Assembly: GCA_036381125.1 (NCBI GenBank)
Contig: DASVDK010000106.1
Span: 1 to 16,058, forward strand
DNA length: 16,058 nucleotides
Direction of reading: 5' to 3'
From: DASVDK01 sp036381125 [NCBI: Thermodesulfobacteriota bacterium]
GTDB lineage: Bacteria; DASVDK01
This document shows, in pieces, positions 7,170-13,928 of this stretch. The notes below the pieces were generated by a model, which had not been told where the DNA came from, did not search any database, and was given only the letters and a program-made list of their open reading frames with translations. The stretch's first letter is position 1; the number at the start of each line of letters is the position of its first letter. The position numbers and the translations under genes were made by a program.

Positions 7170-7303
7170 ACACGCACACATCCGGCGGCGCATGGCACGG
7201 CGGTTCCGGGCGAGGGTGGCAGGCATGGGCAGCTCCGACTCCTGGCGGCCCATCATGGCGGGCGGCCGCTCCGCTGTCAAGCCGCCGGGCGGGCCGCCGC
7301 CCC

Positions 7304-7332
7304 TTGGCGACGGGGCGGCCGCCTGTTAGGCT
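7304..7332 (+). promoter_or_regulatory. Candidate sigma-70 promoter for the 53-residue membrane protein
   Basis: TTGGCG (7304-7309), 17-base spacer, TAGGCT (7327-7332). The predicted start of transcription near 7339 leaves a leader of about 34 bases before ATG 7373. The boxes match consensus at 4/6 and 3/6 positions, normal for such GC-rich genomes. Confidence 0.35.
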
Positions 7333-7372
7333 GACCGCGCTGTCCAACTACCCGACTACAGGGAGGCGAGAC

Positions 7373-7534
7373 ATGGCGGGACTCTTCGGCATCTGGAACT
7401 GGCAGACGCGTCAGCCGGGCGCCGGCGAGCGGACGATCGCGGCCTGGATCATCCTCCTGGCCGCCCTGGCGTCCACGGCGGCCCTCATCCTCGGGGTCGC
7501 CGGCCTGATGTTCACGTTCGTCCCCACGCACTGA
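7373..7534 (+). CDS. Small single-pass membrane protein, 53 residues
   Basis: Reads MAGLFGIWNWQTRQPGAGER, followed by one long hydrophobic helix (about residues 22-48, AAWIILLAALASTAALILG) and a short tail ending in His. ATG 7373 has GGGAGG seven bases upstream, which fixes the start; the larger frame upstream has no good start. It stands alone, divergent from the ABC importer and convergent with srkA (stops 19 bases apart, with a short GCCGC/GCGGC stem between). The conserved-looking Trp-rich N-terminus (WNWQ) and positive inside end suggest N-in, C-out topology. No family is recognised and no function is proposed. Good ribosome binding site, G/C-ended codons and a clean helix support a real gene. 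Confidence 0.65.
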   Translation: MAGLFGIWNWQTRQPGAGERTIAAWIILLAALASTAALILGVAGLMFTFVPTH

Positions 7535-7553
7535 GCGCCGCGGGGCGGCCGGG

Positions 7554-8543
7554 CTACCTCGGCGTCAGCGGCGGCTCGTCCATGAGGGCCACCTGCTCGC
7601 GCAGCTCGAGGATCCGGTCCTGCCAGTAGCGGTGGGTGTTGAACCAGGGGAAGGCCGCGGGGAAGGCGGGGTCGTCCCACCGCCGGGCGAGCCAGGCGGA
7701 GTAGTGGATCATGCGCAGCGTCCTGAGCGCCTCGACGAGGTTCAGCTCGCGCGCATCGAACTCGAAGAAGTCCTCGTAGCCGGCCAGGACGTGGCCGAGC
7801 TGCCGCTCCATGGCGGCGCGCTCGCCCGCGAGCAGCATCCAGAGGTCCTGCACCGCCGGTCCGGTCCGCGCGTCGTCGAAGTCCACGAAGTGGGGCCCGT
7901 CGTCGGTCCAGAGGACGTTGCCCGCGTGGCAGTCGCCGTGCAGCCGGATCTGCCGCACGTCGCCGGCGCGCTCGTAGGCCCGCCGGACGCCGTCGAGCGC
8001 CAGGCCGACGACGCCGGCCCAGGTGTCGACGAGGTCGGGCGGGACGAAGCCGTGCGCGAGCAGGTAGTCGCGCGGCTCCTCGCCGAAGCTGGCCAGGTTG
8101 AGGGCGGGCCGGTGCCGGAAGGGGCGTCGCGCGCCGACCGCGTGGATCCGCGCGACGAAGCGGCCCATCCACTCGAGCGTCTGCGGGTCCTCCAGCTCGG
8201 GCGCCCGGCCGCCCCGCTTCGGGAACACGGCGAAGCGGAAGCCGTGCGCCTCGTGCAGCGTCCGGCCGCCGATGGCCAGGGCGGTGACCACCGGCAGCTC
8301 GTGATCGGCCAGCTCGCGCGTGAAGGCGTGCTCCTCGAGAATGGCGGCGTCGCTCCAGCGCCCCGGCCGGTAGAACTTGACGACGACGGGCGGCCCCTCC
8401 TCCATCCACACCTGGTAGACGCGGTTCTCGTAGCTGTTGAGCGCGAGCAGGCGCCCGTCGCCGCGAAGCCCGAGGGCGTCGAGGGCGTCCAGGACCGTGT
8501 CGGGCGTGAGGTCGGCGTAGGGATGCGGCGCGGCGGATTCCAT
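7554..8543 (-). CDS. srkA: Stress response serine/threonine protein kinase SrkA (YihE)
   Basis: Cytoplasmic kinase of 329 residues, close in length to the E. coli SrkA protein (about 328), which protects cells in envelope and oxidative stress and counters MazEF-type death. Conserved segments include LNSYENRVYQV at the nucleotide loop, VVKFYRPGRW with the ATP-binding lysine, and LEWMGRFVARIHAVG. The catalytic HGDCHAGNVLW has His202 and Asp204, and FVDFDDARTGPAVQDLWMLL carries the metal-binding acids near 221-224. The C-terminus RRWDDPAFPAAFPWF also matches the family. ATG 8543 is preferred over ATG 8552 because MESAAPHPYADLTPDT aligns with the start of the known protein. A TACAAT box ends seven bases before it, suggesting a leaderless transcript. 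Single gene; divergent from the PAS operon. Confidence 0.95.
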   Translation of the reverse strand: MESAAPHPYADLTPDTVLDALDALGLRGDGRLLALNSYENRVYQVWMEEGPPVVVKFYRPGRWSDAAILEEHAFTRELADHELPVVTALAIGGRTLHEAHGFRFAVFPKRGGRAPELEDPQTLEWMGRFVARIHAVGARRPFRHRPALNLASFGEEPRDYLLAHGFVPPDLVDTWAGVVGLALDGVRRAYERAGDVRQIRLHGDCHAGNVLWTDDGPHFVDFDDARTGPAVQDLWMLLAGERAAMERQLGHVLAGYEDFFEFDARELNLVEALRTLRMIHYSAWLARRWDDPAFPAAFPWFNTHRYWQDRILELREQVALMDEPPLTPR

Positions 8544-8550
8544 GCCGAGC

Positions 8551-8556
8551 ATTGTA
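8551..8556 (-). promoter_or_regulatory. Candidate -10 box (TACAAT) giving a leaderless srkA mRNA
   Basis: On the minus strand TACAAT is followed by GCTCGGC and then ATG 8543. This would place the transcription start at or next to the start codon. No Shine-Dalgarno is present before either possible ATG, which fits a leaderless mRNA. No good -35 box was found 17-18 bases upstream. Confidence 0.3.
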
Positions 8557-8618
8557 CGCGGTCGGCGCCGTTCGGCCCGTGTGAACCCTTGCGGCCTCGG
8601 CGATGAAGCCCCTGCCTG

Positions 8619-8648
8619 TTGCCTTTGCCGGAACGAGGGGGCTATAAG
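8619..8648 (+). promoter_or_regulatory. Candidate sigma-70 promoter of the PAS/kinase operon
   Basis: TTGCCT (8619-8624), 18-base spacer, TATAAG (8643-8648). The -10 box matches 5/6 and stands out in this GC-rich DNA. Predicted transcription start is near 8655, 25 bases before ATG 8680, with the ribosome binding site GGAGGAG between. Confidence 0.5.
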
Positions 8649-8679
8649 ACGCCGATCCCCGTCGACCGGAGGAGATCGG

Positions 8680-9984
8680 ATGCCGAGCCCGCTGCCGCGT
8701 GCCGCGGATCATGCCGACGTTGGCGGCGCCAGGTCGAGAGACTCCCTCGTCGCCGACATCATCATCGCCAATGCCCCCGACCCGGTGTTCGTCTCGGACC
8801 TGGAGGGGAAGATCCTCCAGGCCAACGACGCCGTCTCGCAGCTCCTCGGCTTTCGCCGGGACGAGGTGCTCGAGCAGTCGCTGTCGCGCTTCATCAGCCC
8901 CGAGGAGACGCGGGAGTTCACGGCGGCGCTGCGCGAGGTGGTCGAGCGCGGCGTCACGCGCAACGCCCGGCTGAACCCCCGCAGCGCCTCGGGCGAGGTG
9001 ATCCCGACCAGCCTCAACGCCTCGGCGCTGCGCGACCCCGACGGCAAGGTCATCGGCGTCATCGGCATCCTGCGCGACATGCGGGAGCTGGACAAGGCGC
9101 GCGCCTACGCCGAGAGCCTCATCAAGAACGCCCCCGACCCGGTGTTCGTGTCGGACCTGGAGGGGAAGATCCTCCAGGCCAACGACGCCGTCTCGCAGCT
9201 CCTCGGCTTCAGGCCCGACGAGCTGATCGAGCAGTCGCTGTCGCGGATCCTGTCGCCGAAGGAGACGCGGGAGCTCACGGCGGCGCTGCGCGAGGTGGTC
9301 GAGCGGGGCGTGACGAGGAACGTCGTCCTCAACCCGCGGACCGCCTCGGGCGAGGTGATCCCGACCAGCCTCAACGCCTCGGCGCTGCGCGACCCCGACG
9401 GCAAGGTCATCGGGGCCATCGGCATCCTGCGCGACATGCGGGAGCTGGACAAGGCGCGCGCCTACGCCGAGAGCCTCATCAAGAACGCCCCCGACCCGGT
9501 GTTCGTGTCGGACCTGGAGGGGAAGATCCTCCAGGCCAACGACGCCGTCTCGGCGCTCCTCGGCTTCCGCCCGGACGAGCTCCTCGAGCAGTCGCTGTCG
9601 CGCTTCATCAGCCCCGAGGAGACGCGGGAGTTCACGGCGGCGCTGCGCGAGGTGGTCGAGCGCGGCGTCACGCGCAACGCCCGGCTGAACCCCCGCAGCG
9701 CCTCGGGCGAGGTCATCCCGACGACGCTCAACGCCTCGGCGCTGCGCGACCCCGACGGCAAGGTCATCGGGGCCATCGGCATCCTGCGCGACATGCGCGC
9801 CTACGAGCAGGTCGTGCGCGACCTCGAGGCGTCGAAGACGGAGCTTCAGGAGAAGATCCTCGACCTCGAGAAGTTCGAGGAGGTGGTCGTCGGCCGCGAG
9901 CTGAAGATGATCGCCCTGGAGAAAGAGGTGGAGCGGATGCGGGCCGAGCTCGAGAAGGCCAGGGCGGAGCGGGCCAGGGCCTGA
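8680..9984 (+). CDS. Triple-PAS sensor protein with C-terminal coiled coil, no kinase domain
   Basis: Sensor protein of 434 residues. After about 22 N-terminal residues come three PAS domains (about 24-142, 143-261, 262-378) with an exact period of 119 residues, then a coiled coil (about 379-434) containing FEEVVVGRELKMIALEKEVE. Each PAS repeats the phrase NAPDPVFVSDLEGKILQAND and ends GILRDMR. PAS folds bind ligands, haem or flavin, or mediate dimerisation; none of these can be assigned here. The coiled coil is of the kind that normally leads into a histidine kinase, but the protein stops there. The kinase is instead encoded by the next gene, whose start overlaps this stop (TGATG). ATG 8680 has GGAGGAG upstream. 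No signal peptide or membrane helix: cytoplasmic. The near identity of the repeats indicates recent duplication. Confidence 0.9.
   Translation: MPSPLPRAADHADVGGARSRDSLVADIIIANAPDPVFVSDLEGKILQANDAVSQLLGFRRDEVLEQSLSRFISPEETREFTAALREVVERGVTRNARLNPRSASGEVIPTSLNASALRDPDGKVIGVIGILRDMRELDKARAYAESLIKNAPDPVFVSDLEGKILQANDAVSQLLGFRPDELIEQSLSRILSPKETRELTAALREVVERGVTRNVVLNPRTASGEVIPTSLNASALRDPDGKVIGAIGILRDMRELDKARAYAESLIKNAPDPVFVSDLEGKILQANDAVSALLGFRPDELLEQSLSRFISPEETREFTAALREVVERGVTRNARLNPRSASGEVIPTTLNASALRDPDGKVIGAIGILRDMRAYEQVVRDLEASKTELQEKILDLEKFEEVVVGRELKMIALEKEVERMRAELEKARAERARA
8773..9796 (+). repeat. Three tandem 357-base coding repeats (PAS modules)
   Basis: The same sequence begins at 8773, 9130 and 9487, period exactly 357 bases, and is nearly identical over most of its length. 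The third copy diverges after about 9796. Copies 1 and 3 share a central block (RFISPEETREF to RSASGEV) that differs in copy 2 (RILSPKETREL to RTASGEV), giving a mosaic pattern. Such repeats recombine readily and are prone to assembly error. Confidence 0.9.
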
Positions 9985-11141
9985 TGGCCTCCGCCGATCG
10001 ACCGGCGCGCGGCCGGCGCGCCCGTCCGCTCTCCCCGTCGAGGCTCCTCGACGAGAACCGGCGGCTGCGCGAGCAGGTGGGCGCGCTCGAGCTCCGGCTC
10101 CGCAGGCGCGACGAGCAGCGGCGGGCGATGCTCCACATCATGAGCGACCTCAACGAGGCCAACAGGCGCCTCGACGACCAGCGGACGGCGATGCTCCACA
10201 TCCTGCGCGACTACGAGCGCGACCGCAGCCGGCTGGCCCGCCAGACCGAACGCCTCGACAACTCGCGCCGCGCGCTCCTGCACATCCTGCAGGACTCGCA
10301 CCGGTCCATGCTCCGGCTCGAGAGCACCCGGAAGGCGATGATCCACATCATGAGCGACCTGCACGAGACGACCGCCGAGGTGCGGCGGCGCGAGCAGGAG
10401 CTTCGGGACAAGCAGGAGCAGCTCGTCCAGGCGGGCAAGCTGGCGACGCTGGGGGAGCTGACGACCGGCGTCGCGCACGAGCTGAACAACCCGCTCAACA
10501 ACATCGGGCTCTTCGTCGGCAACGTCATCGACCAGGTGGAGATGGGCCTCGAGGACAAGGCGCGGATCCTCGGCGAGCTGCGCAAGGCGATGCAACAGGT
10601 CCGCAAGGCGACCGAGATCATCTCCCACCTGCGCACCTTCGGGCGCGCCGCGCCGGCGACGCGCGAGCCGATCGCCATCAACGACGTCGTCGAGCGGGCG
10701 CTGTCGCTCGTGCGGGAGCAGTTCCGGCTGCGGCAGATCGAGGTGGCGCTGTCGCTCGGCCCGCCGGACACGCTGGTCGTCGGCAACGCGATCCAGCTCG
10801 AGCAGGTGGTCATCAACCTGCTGACGAACGCGCGCGACGCCGTGGCCGCCTCCTCGAGGAAGCTGGTCTCGATCACCGGGACGACTCGCGGCGGGGTCGC
10901 GGAGCTGGTCGTCGAGGACACCGGCCCCGGCATCCCGAAGGGGCTCGAGCAGCGGATCTTCGACCCGTTCTTCACGACCAAGGAAGTCGGCGCCGGGACC
11001 GGCCTCGGGCTGTCGATCACGTACGGGATCGTCAAGGCGCACGAGGGCACCATCCGCGTCGCGACGCGGCCGGGCGCGGGGGCGACGTTCGTCATCGAGC
11101 TGCCGCTGGCCGGGCGGCGTGAGGGGGAGGCACGGGCGTGA
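9984..11141 (+). CDS. NtrB-like histidine kinase with a histidine-phased coiled coil
   Basis: Cytoplasmic kinase of 385 residues. Residues about 20-150 form an unbroken coiled coil with hydrophobic residues every seven positions (49, 56, 63, 70 ... 147). Inside it a motif of the form R-x-A-M-L-H-I-x-x-D occurs four times, with histidines at 51, 72, 100 and 121 (spacing 21, 28, 21). The H-box GVAHELNNPLNNI gives phospho-acceptor His165. The ATPase domain has the N-box NLLTNARDAV, DTGPGIP, FDPFFTTK and GTGLGLSITYGIVKAHEG, of the type found in NtrB-like kinases. There is no sensor domain; the PAS protein encoded just before it is the likely sensor, joined through coiled coils. The start overlaps the PAS stop (TGATG) and the stop overlaps the next start (GTGA). 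Kinase identity is secure; the pairing is inferred. Confidence 0.93.
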   Translation: MASADRPARGRRARPLSPSRLLDENRRLREQVGALELRLRRRDEQRRAMLHIMSDLNEANRRLDDQRTAMLHILRDYERDRSRLARQTERLDNSRRALLHILQDSHRSMLRLESTRKAMIHIMSDLHETTAEVRRREQELRDKQEQLVQAGKLATLGELTTGVAHELNNPLNNIGLFVGNVIDQVEMGLEDKARILGELRKAMQQVRKATEIISHLRTFGRAAPATREPIAINDVVERALSLVREQFRLRQIEVALSLGPPDTLVVGNAIQLEQVVINLLTNARDAVAASSRKLVSITGTTRGGVAELVVEDTGPGIPKGLEQRIFDPFFTTKEVGAGTGLGLSITYGIVKAHEGTIRVATRPGAGATFVIELPLAGRREGEARA

Positions 11142-12973
11142 CGCCCTCCCGGATCCTCCTGGTGGACGACGACCGGGCCCTGCTCCAGGCGCTCCCCGAG
11201 CTGCTGCGGCTGCGCATGCCGTGGGTCGCCGCCGACGCGTGCGACGATGCGGCCGCGGCGCTCGAGCGGCTCGCGGCCACCGACTACGAGGCCATCGTCA
11301 CCGACGTGAAGATGCCCGGCATCGACGGGCTCGCGCTCCTGCGCGAGATCCGGGCGAGGCGGCCGGAGACGCCGACGCTGCTCATCACCGGGCACGGCGA
11401 GCACGACCTCGCCGTGCGGGCGCTCCGCGGCGGCGCGTACGACTTCGTCCAGAAGCCGATCGACCGGGACTACTTCGTTGCCTCGCTCACGCGGGCCATC
11501 CGGACCCGCCAGCTCTCCCGCGAGGTCGAGCGGCAGAGGGCGGCGCTCGCGTACCACGCCGGCCAGCTCGAGCGGATCGTCGAGGCGCGCACGCGACAGC
11601 TCCTCGAGGCGAACGCGGCAAAGGACCGCCTGCTGCGGCGCGAGCAGGAGGCCAGGGCCGCGGCCGAGGCGGCGCAGAGCAGCCTCGCCTTCCTGGCGGA
11701 GGTGAGCAGCCGGCTCGCCAGCTCGCTCGACTACCGGGCGACGCTCACGAGCCTCGCCGAGCTCGCCGTCCCGACGCTGGCCGACTGGTGCGCGGTCGAC
11801 GTGGTCGAGGAGGCCCGGTCGATCCGGGAGCTGGCCGCGGTCCACGTCGACCCGGCCCGGGTCGACCTCGTGCAGGACGCGCGGCCGGGCGGCCCGGCCG
11901 CGCCGGAGGCGCCCCTCGGCGTGCGTCGCGTGGTGGAGACCGGACGCGCCGAGCTGGTCCCGGAGGTGTCGGACGCGATGCTGCGGGCCGCCGCGCGGGA
12001 CGAGGCGCACTACCGGCGCCTGCGCCGGGTCGGGTGCGCATCGTACATGGCCGTACCGCTCATCGCGCGGGGGCGGACGCTCGCCGTGATGACGCTCGCG
12101 ACGGCGGACTCCGGCCGCCGCTACGGTCCGGCCGACCTCGCGCTCGCCGAGGACGTGGCGCGCCGGGCCGCGCTCGCCGTGGACAACGCCCGGCTCTACC
12201 AGGAGGCCCAACGGGCCGTCCGCGCGCGCGACGCCTTCCTCGCGCGCGCCTCCCACGAGCTGCGCACGCCCCTCACCTCGGCCCTCGGGACCGTCCGGCT
12301 CCTCCAGCGGAGCATGGCCGATCGGCCGAGGGAGGACAGCGCCGCCCTCGTCGACATCGCCTGCCGGAACCTGAGCGCCATGGCGACCCTGGTCGACGAC
12401 CTGCTCGACGCCTCGAAGCTCGGCCTGGGCCGCGAGACGCTCGCCATCGAGCCGGTGGCCGTGGCGGAGCTGGTCCGCGCCGGTCTCGAGGTCGTCGGCG
12501 AGCAGGCGCGCGAGAAAGGGGTCGCGTTGCAGGCCTCCGTCCCCGACGACCTCCGCGTGCGGGCCGACCGGATCAAGCTCGAGCAGGTCCTCGTCAACCT
12601 CCTGATCAACGCGATCAAGTTCACGCCCGGGGGCGGGTCGGTGGCGGTGGAGGCGGAGGCCGGGCCGGACGCCGTGACGATCCGGGTGCGGGACTCCGGC
12701 GAGGGCCTCGCGCGCGAGCACCTCGAGTCGATCTTCGAGCCGTTCGTCCAGGCCTCCCGCGCCGCCTCCTCGGGCCCGACCGGCCGGCGCCACCCGCCGC
12801 GGCCGCGCGGCACCGGCCTCGGGCTCGCCATCTGCCGCCAGATCGTCGACCTCCACGGCGGGGCGATCTGGGCCGAGAGCGACGGGCCGGGCCGGGGGAG
12901 CACTTTCACCTTCCGGCTCCCGCAGTCGGCCGCGACCCGCAGCGAAGGCCCGCCCTCCGCCGTCGGCTTCTGA
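11138..12973 (+). CDS. Hybrid signalling protein REC-GAF-HisKA-HATPase
   Basis: Response-regulator/kinase hybrid of 611 residues. The N-terminal receiver (1-120) has the acidic pocket DDD at 10-12, phospho-acceptor Asp56 in VTDVKMPG, Thr84 and Lys106, all intact. A helical linker (about 125-185) leads to a GAF-like domain (about 185-360). The kinase core follows, with ARASHELRTPLTSA (His373), NLLINAIKF, RDSGEGL and GTGLGLAICRQIVDLHGG. The ATP lid has an extra stretch of about 14 residues rich in Ser, Arg and Pro after FEPFVQASR. With the receiver in front, the protein probably takes phosphate from the preceding kinase and in turn controls its own kinase. GTG start 11138 has GGGGGAGG upstream and overlaps the previous stop (GTGA). 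No DNA-binding domain. The final target is not in the window. Confidence 0.93.
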   Translation: MTPSRILLVDDDRALLQALPELLRLRMPWVAADACDDAAAALERLAATDYEAIVTDVKMPGIDGLALLREIRARRPETPTLLITGHGEHDLAVRALRGGAYDFVQKPIDRDYFVASLTRAIRTRQLSREVERQRAALAYHAGQLERIVEARTRQLLEANAAKDRLLRREQEARAAAEAAQSSLAFLAEVSSRLASSLDYRATLTSLAELAVPTLADWCAVDVVEEARSIRELAAVHVDPARVDLVQDARPGGPAAPEAPLGVRRVVETGRAELVPEVSDAMLRAAARDEAHYRRLRRVGCASYMAVPLIARGRTLAVMTLATADSGRRYGPADLALAEDVARRAALAVDNARLYQEAQRAVRARDAFLARASHELRTPLTSALGTVRLLQRSMADRPREDSAALVDIACRNLSAMATLVDDLLDASKLGLGRETLAIEPVAVAELVRAGLEVVGEQAREKGVALQASVPDDLRVRADRIKLEQVLVNLLINAIKFTPGGGSVAVEAEAGPDAVTIRVRDSGEGLAREHLESIFEPFVQASRAASSGPTGRRHPPRPRGTGLGLAICRQIVDLHGGAIWAESDGPGRGSTFTFRLPQSAATRSEGPPSAVGF

Positions 12974-13009
12974 ACGCCGCTTGCCAGGCGCCTCGAGCCG
13001 GCATTCCCT

Positions 13010-13221
13010 CGCGGCGATGCGGTCCGCCGCGAGACGCTCACGGCCGCCGACGACTTCGCGGTGCACAGCCACGGCTCGGTCGGGCCGTCGTGCGCCGTCG
13101 CCGAGGTGGTCGACGGGAAGCTCACCGTCTGGACCGCCTCGCAGGCCGCGCTCCTGGCCCGCGAGGTCGGCGCGCCGTGCCGTTCACCCCCGACGAGGTC
13201 CTCGCGGCGCTGAAGGCCTGA
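13010..13221 (+). pseudogene. Remnant of a xanthine dehydrogenase-family molybdenum-binding subunit
   Basis: About 55 codons from 13010 read DDFAVHSHGSVGPSCAVAEV followed by VDGKLTVWTASQA. This is the characteristic segment of the molybdopterin-binding subunit in NicB/isoquinoline oxidoreductase-like members of the xanthine dehydrogenase family. The frame is then broken near 13165-13177, and another frame gives AVPFTPDEVLAALKA and a stop at 13219-13221, which resembles the usual C-terminus of the same family. A complete subunit is about 700 or more residues, so most of the middle and the N-terminus are gone. It has no start codon with a ribosome binding site. The stop codon lies inside the left arm of a REP-like palindrome. 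The family call is from motif memory and is fairly confident. Confidence 0.7.
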
Positions 13222-13237
13222 CCAGGGGGTCAGGCCT
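13214..13237. repeat. Perfect REP-like hairpin (copy B1)
   Basis: AGGCCTGACC (13214-13223) and GGTCAGGCCT (13228-13237) are perfect 10-base inverted repeats with the four-base loop AGGG. The arm contains the stop codon of the xanthine dehydrogenase remnant. Same core sequence as the palindrome at 3769-3819. Confidence 0.75.
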
Positions 13238-13245
13238 CGACCGAC

Positions 13246-13330
13246 GGGGTCAGGTCTCTACTTTTTCCCGGGCTGGACCGGCGGAAAATGGAAAGACCTG
13301 ACCCCATGGAAAATGGAAAGACCTGACCCC
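13246..13330. repeat. REP-like palindrome plus duplicated right end (copies B2 and B3)
   Basis: GGGGTCAGGTCT (13246-13257) and AGACCTGACCCC (13294-13305) are perfect 12-base inverted arms, and pairing continues inward between the T-rich and A-rich interior. A 23-base right end (13283-13305) is then repeated exactly at 13308-13330 after the two bases AT. The cluster ends 3 bases from the stop of the leftward membrane-protein gene and may serve as a two-way terminator. Likely product of REP/RAYT-type activity; no transposase is present. Confidence 0.75.
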
Positions 13331-13333
13331 GTG

Positions 13334-13921
13334 CTAGAGCGCGAGCATGAGGAGGCCGGAGAGGAGGAGGACGAGCGCCCAGAGGAGGTCGAGGTTCACC
13401 CAGGCCCGGCGCAGGAGGCCGAGGCCGAAGCGGTCGAAGACCGCCAGGGCGATCACCCCGGCGACGGCGAGCATCGCGGCGGTGTGGATCCCCACGGCCG
13501 CTGCCGTCGTCGCGGCGCCGAGTTCGAGGAGCGCCGGCATTGCCATGAGCCCGGCGCCGTGGACCGACGACGCGAGGAACGACCAGAGGGCGAGGCCGGC
13601 GAAGCCGACGCGCATGCCGGCCCGCGCCTTGTGGCGGACGCCGCGCACCAGCCGGTAGCCGCCGAAGGCGACGAGCGCGCCCGACACGCCGAGGCGCACC
13701 GTGCGCTCGTCGAGGGTGCCGCGGGCGGCCGCCAGCAGGGCGGCCGTCGCGGCGAGCGAGGCGGCGTGCCCGAGGGCGATCGGGACCAGCGCTCTCCCGA
13801 CCGCCCTCCGGTTCCGTTCCTGAAGGCCCAGGCCGACCGCGAAGAGCCAGCCCATCGCCGGGTTGAGCCCGTGGAAGGCGCCGAGCAGCGCGAGCGTCAC
13901 CCAGGGCCAGAGGTCGGCCAC
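13334..13921 (-). CDS. Polytopic membrane protein, HGLNPAMGW type
   Basis: Inner-membrane protein of 195 residues with about six hydrophobic segments. Histidines sit inside or next to helices in conserved-looking phrases: GAFHGLNPAMGWLFAVGLG near the N-terminus, PIALGHAASLAATA, ASSVHGAGLMAMPALL and GIHTAAMLAV. Regularly placed intramembrane histidines are reminiscent of nickel/cobalt permeases (NicO/RcnA, HupE/UreJ) or of small copper-handling proteins, but no family can be named with certainty. Start is GTG 13921; GAAGG lies just upstream and overlaps the end of the SBP56 gene, whose stop is 7 bases away, so the two are cotranscribed and probably coupled. SBP56-type methanethiol oxidases need copper, so a metal-related role is attractive but unproven. 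Confidence 0.8.
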   Translation of the reverse strand: MADLWPWVTLALLGAFHGLNPAMGWLFAVGLGLQERNRRAVGRALVPIALGHAASLAATAALLAAARGTLDERTVRLGVSGALVAFGGYRLVRGVRHKARAGMRVGFAGLALWSFLASSVHGAGLMAMPALLELGAATTAAAVGIHTAAMLAVAGVIALAVFDRFGLGLLRRAWVNLDLLWALVLLLSGLLMLAL

Positions 13922-13928
13922 GCCGCCT

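Larger units (their letters stand above)
6965..7372. other. Divergent intergenic region between the importer operon and a small membrane gene
   Basis: About 400 bases without a supported gene; the short frames here have poor codon use. It holds the leader stem-loop of the binding-protein gene (7008-7048), a 14-base palindrome (7156-7169) and a plausible sigma-70 promoter for the rightward gene (7304-7332). No known riboswitch class was recognised by eye. Confidence 0.6.

Noticed and set aside
7193-7208. Sigma-54-like promoter TGGCACG-N4-TTCCG
   Set aside because: The essential GC of the -12 element is CC here, and the spacing gives no better alternative.
7535-7553. Possible shared terminator between the 53-residue gene and srkA
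   Set aside because: Only a 5-base-pair GCCGC/GCGGC stem without a T-run; too weak to list as a feature.
8773-9796. Regularly spaced repeats resembling an array
   Set aside because: The 357-base period lies in frame in a protein-coding gene with PAS domains; there are no short repeats with unique spacers, so it is not a CRISPR.
10211-13072. Minus-strand frame of 953 codons opposite the kinase genes
   Set aside because: No recognisable domain, Arg/Glu/Val-rich shadow; the plus strand carries full kinase and receiver motifs.
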